A DNA stretch of 6,155 bases. It comes from Solirubrobacterales bacterium (lineage in GTDB: Bacteria; Actinomycetota; Thermoleophilia; Solirubrobacterales; Solirubrobacteraceae). This document shows, one piece after another, positions 4,761 through 6,155 of the stretch. The notes under the pieces were generated by a model that made no database searches, was not told where the DNA came from, and was given only the letters and a program-made list of their open reading frames with translations. Each line of letters begins with the position of its first letter. Position 1 is the first letter of the stretch. Both the position numbers and the translations under genes were made by a program. The stretch covers positions 1 to 6,155 of the forward strand of contig JACDAP010000359.1 of assembly GCA_013695395.1 (NCBI GenBank), given 5' to 3'.

Positions 4761-6155
4761 ATGCCGGAGGCGTCTACGTCAACGAGCGCTGCCGTGGCGT
4801 GGAGCGACCCCACGCCCCCGGCGGCCGAGAGCGAGCTCCTCCGCGATGTCGCCACCCTCCTGACGGACACTCTCCGCCCGATGGGCGAGGCGGCGGCGAA
4901 CCACCTCCACGCGGAGGAGCCGCGGCTCGGCGCCGGCGGGGACCGGGAGTCGCTGGAATCCACCGGGCGCTGCTTCGAGGCCAACTACCGCGAGCTGTTC
5001 TTGATGCTCCGCGCCGGCATCCCGGCCCAGGCCTCGACGGTTCCGACCGAGGCGCTCGAGCACGCCGAGTTCCTGCGGGTGCGCGGAGTGCCCTTCGACG
5101 CCATCCTCGTCGCCTACCGTCACGGGCTCTCGCTCGTGCGCGCGGTGCTCGAGCTCGAGATCGCCGATCGCGCGAAGGATGAGGCGGCGGCGCTGCTCAC
5201 CTCGGCTGACGAGATCGTCTGCGGCTACGTCCGCGCGGTGCTCGATCGCCTCGCGGCCGAGCAGAACCGGCACGGGGAGGGCTGGCGCCCGGCCCCTGGA
5301 GACTCGCAGCTGACCGACGAGGTCGGCATGCAGGCGGCACGAGCGCTCCGTGACGAGCAGCGCAGGGAGGGCGCATGGGTCTCCGACACCCCGGAGGACT
5401 CGCTCGCCCACGCGGAGTCCGCCCGTCGCCTCGAGCGCTTCGCGGAGACGATGGAGACCGCCGCCGACGACGAGGAGCTCTCCCGACGCTTCTCACTGGC
5501 CGACACGAGCGTCGAGATCGTCCTGGCCGAGCGGCCGGAGCTCCGGATCACCCTGCAACTCGACCGCGCGCCGATCGAGATCCTCGACGGCGGCGGTGAG
5601 GCCGAGGTGCGCCTGGAGATCGCGAGCTACGACCTCGATCAGCTGTGGGCCGAGGGCTTCCAGCTGCCGATGGCCATCGCCCGCGGCCGGGTCGGCGCCA
5701 CCGGCCCCGTGCGGAAGTTCCTGCGGGTCGTCCCGATCCTCCCGCGCCTGGCCGCCCGCCACCGCGACGGCGAGCAGGCGGAGACCGCAGTCATCGACCC
5801 GGACCTCGAGCTGGAGGAGTCAGCCTCGGGCAGCTTCAACGAGGACCAGCGCGCTCTGCTCGACCAGGCCGCCGATTACTCCCACCACTCGGGCGCGATG
5901 GAGGTCCGCGAGCGAGCCCCGGGTGACTTCTGGTCGGTCGAGTGCATCGACGTGCACAAGGCGTTCGGCAGCAACCGCGTCCTGAACGGCCTGAACGTCG
6001 GCATCCCCGACGGGATGATCACCGTGGTCCTCGGCCCGTCGGGCACCGGCAAGAGCGTGCTCATCAAGCACCTCATCGGCCTGATGTTCCCCGACCACGG
6101 CGACATCCTCGTCCACGGCAAGTCCGTCCCGGACCGGCGCCGCTCCGAGCTCTTC
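4761..6155 (+). CDS. Three-module fusion: PucR/RsbR-type N-terminal domain, SCP2-like domain, Mce/Mla-type ABC ATPase (3' end cut)
   Basis: A single frame of 465 codons has no stop and leaves the window. An in-frame TGA at 4746-4748 makes the ATG at 4761 the first possible start. Residues about 25-165 are helical with NYRELFLMLRAG, then FLRVRGVPFDAILVAYRHG (R106 to G122), the pattern of the N-terminal domain of PucR-family and RsbR-type regulators. Residues about 166-237 are a charged linker. Residues about 238-335 resemble an SCP2 sterol-carrier domain: SLADTSVEIVLAERPELRI, strands around a GGG turn, DLDQLWAEGFQLPMAIARGRV and a loop to PRLAARH. The ABC domain starts near W391, with aromatic F402 and Walker A GPSGTGKS (425-432, K431) followed by VLIKHLIGLMFPDHGDI. 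This closely resembles MceG/Mkl and MlaF, which power lipid import by Mce systems. Signature, Walker B and H-loop lie beyond the edge. Domain naming of the first two modules is by pattern and less sure than the ATPase. Confidence 0.85.
   Translation, partial: MPEASTSTSAAVAWSDPTPPAAESELLRDVATLLTDTLRPMGEAAANHLHAEEPRLGAGGDRESLESTGRCFEANYRELFLMLRAGIPAQASTVPTEALEHAEFLRVRGVPFDAILVAYRHGLSLVRAVLELEIADRAKDEAAALLTSADEIVCGYVRAVLDRLAAEQNRHGEGWRPAPGDSQLTDEVGMQAARALRDEQRREGAWVSDTPEDSLAHAESARRLERFAETMETAADDEELSRRFSLADTSVEIVLAERPELRITLQLDRAPIEILDGGGEAEVRLEIASYDLDQLWAEGFQLPMAIARGRVGATGPVRKFLRVVPILPRLAARHRDGEQAETAVIDPDLELEESASGSFNEDQRALLDQAADYSHHSGAMEVRERAPGDFWSVECIDVHKAFGSNRVLNGLNVGIPDGMITVVLGPSGTGKSVLIKHLIGLMFPDHGDILVHGKSVPDRRRSELF

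Noticed and set aside
3809..4984. Minus-strand frame (391 codons) across the phosphatase and the next gene
   Set aside because: Antisense shadow spanning two well-supported genes and their spacer; no domain recognised.
5898..6155. Separate ABC ATPase gene starting at the in-frame ATG 5898
   Set aside because: No stop separates it from the upstream modules and no ribosome binding site or TANNNT box precedes this ATG, so upstream translation must run through into the ATPase.

Overview
The window is GC-rich, with strong G/C bias at third codon positions. At least three genes have a TANNNT box 6-7 nt before the ATG, the pattern of leaderless actinobacterial transcripts. Together with Mce-type transporter components, this suggests a high-GC actinobacterium, plausibly Thermoleophilia/Solirubrobacterales. 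That placement is inference; there is no rRNA or other phylogenetic marker here.

Layout. On the minus strand, reading leftward from about 1961, are an M17 leucyl aminopeptidase (PepA/PepB family, 521 aa) and then, after 54 nt, the first 113 codons of a membrane protein resembling lipid-carrier glycosyltransferases, cut by the left edge. A 34-bp divergent intergenic region separates the aminopeptidase from an acetyl-CoA C-acetyltransferase (thiolase, 393 aa) on the plus strand. Next is a compact cassette with 4-nt overlaps: a ribbon-helix-helix antitoxin (VapB-like), a PIN-domain toxin (VapC-like) and a HAD-IB phosphatase. A perfect 13-bp inverted repeat covers the antitoxin promoter and start codon and looks like the autoregulatory operator. 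After a 112-nt, locally AT-richer spacer, one uninterrupted frame runs from 4761 past the right edge (465 codons visible).

The most notable gene is this last one. It joins, in one continuous frame, an N-terminal domain like that of PucR/RsbR-type regulators, an SCP2-like (sterol-carrier) domain, and the start of an Mce/Mla-type ABC ATPase with Walker A GPSGTGKS. It reads as an Mce-type lipid-importer ATPase carrying its own sensory and lipid-binding modules. The second notable structure is an insertion of about 35-40 residues in the aminopeptidase inter-domain linker, made of an 18-bp near-perfect palindrome next to a 3.4-copy 18-nt tandem repeat. It resembles a palindromic element that inserted in frame into a protein.

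How the genes may work together. Thiolase (acyl-CoA metabolism), the HAD-IB phosphatase and the Mce-type ATPase could share a lipid-related theme, but only adjacency supports this. The vapBC pair looks like an accessory cassette set between thiolase and phosphatase, with the phosphatase now translationally coupled to the toxin. I saw no tRNA, rRNA, CRISPR array, insertion sequence or transposase.
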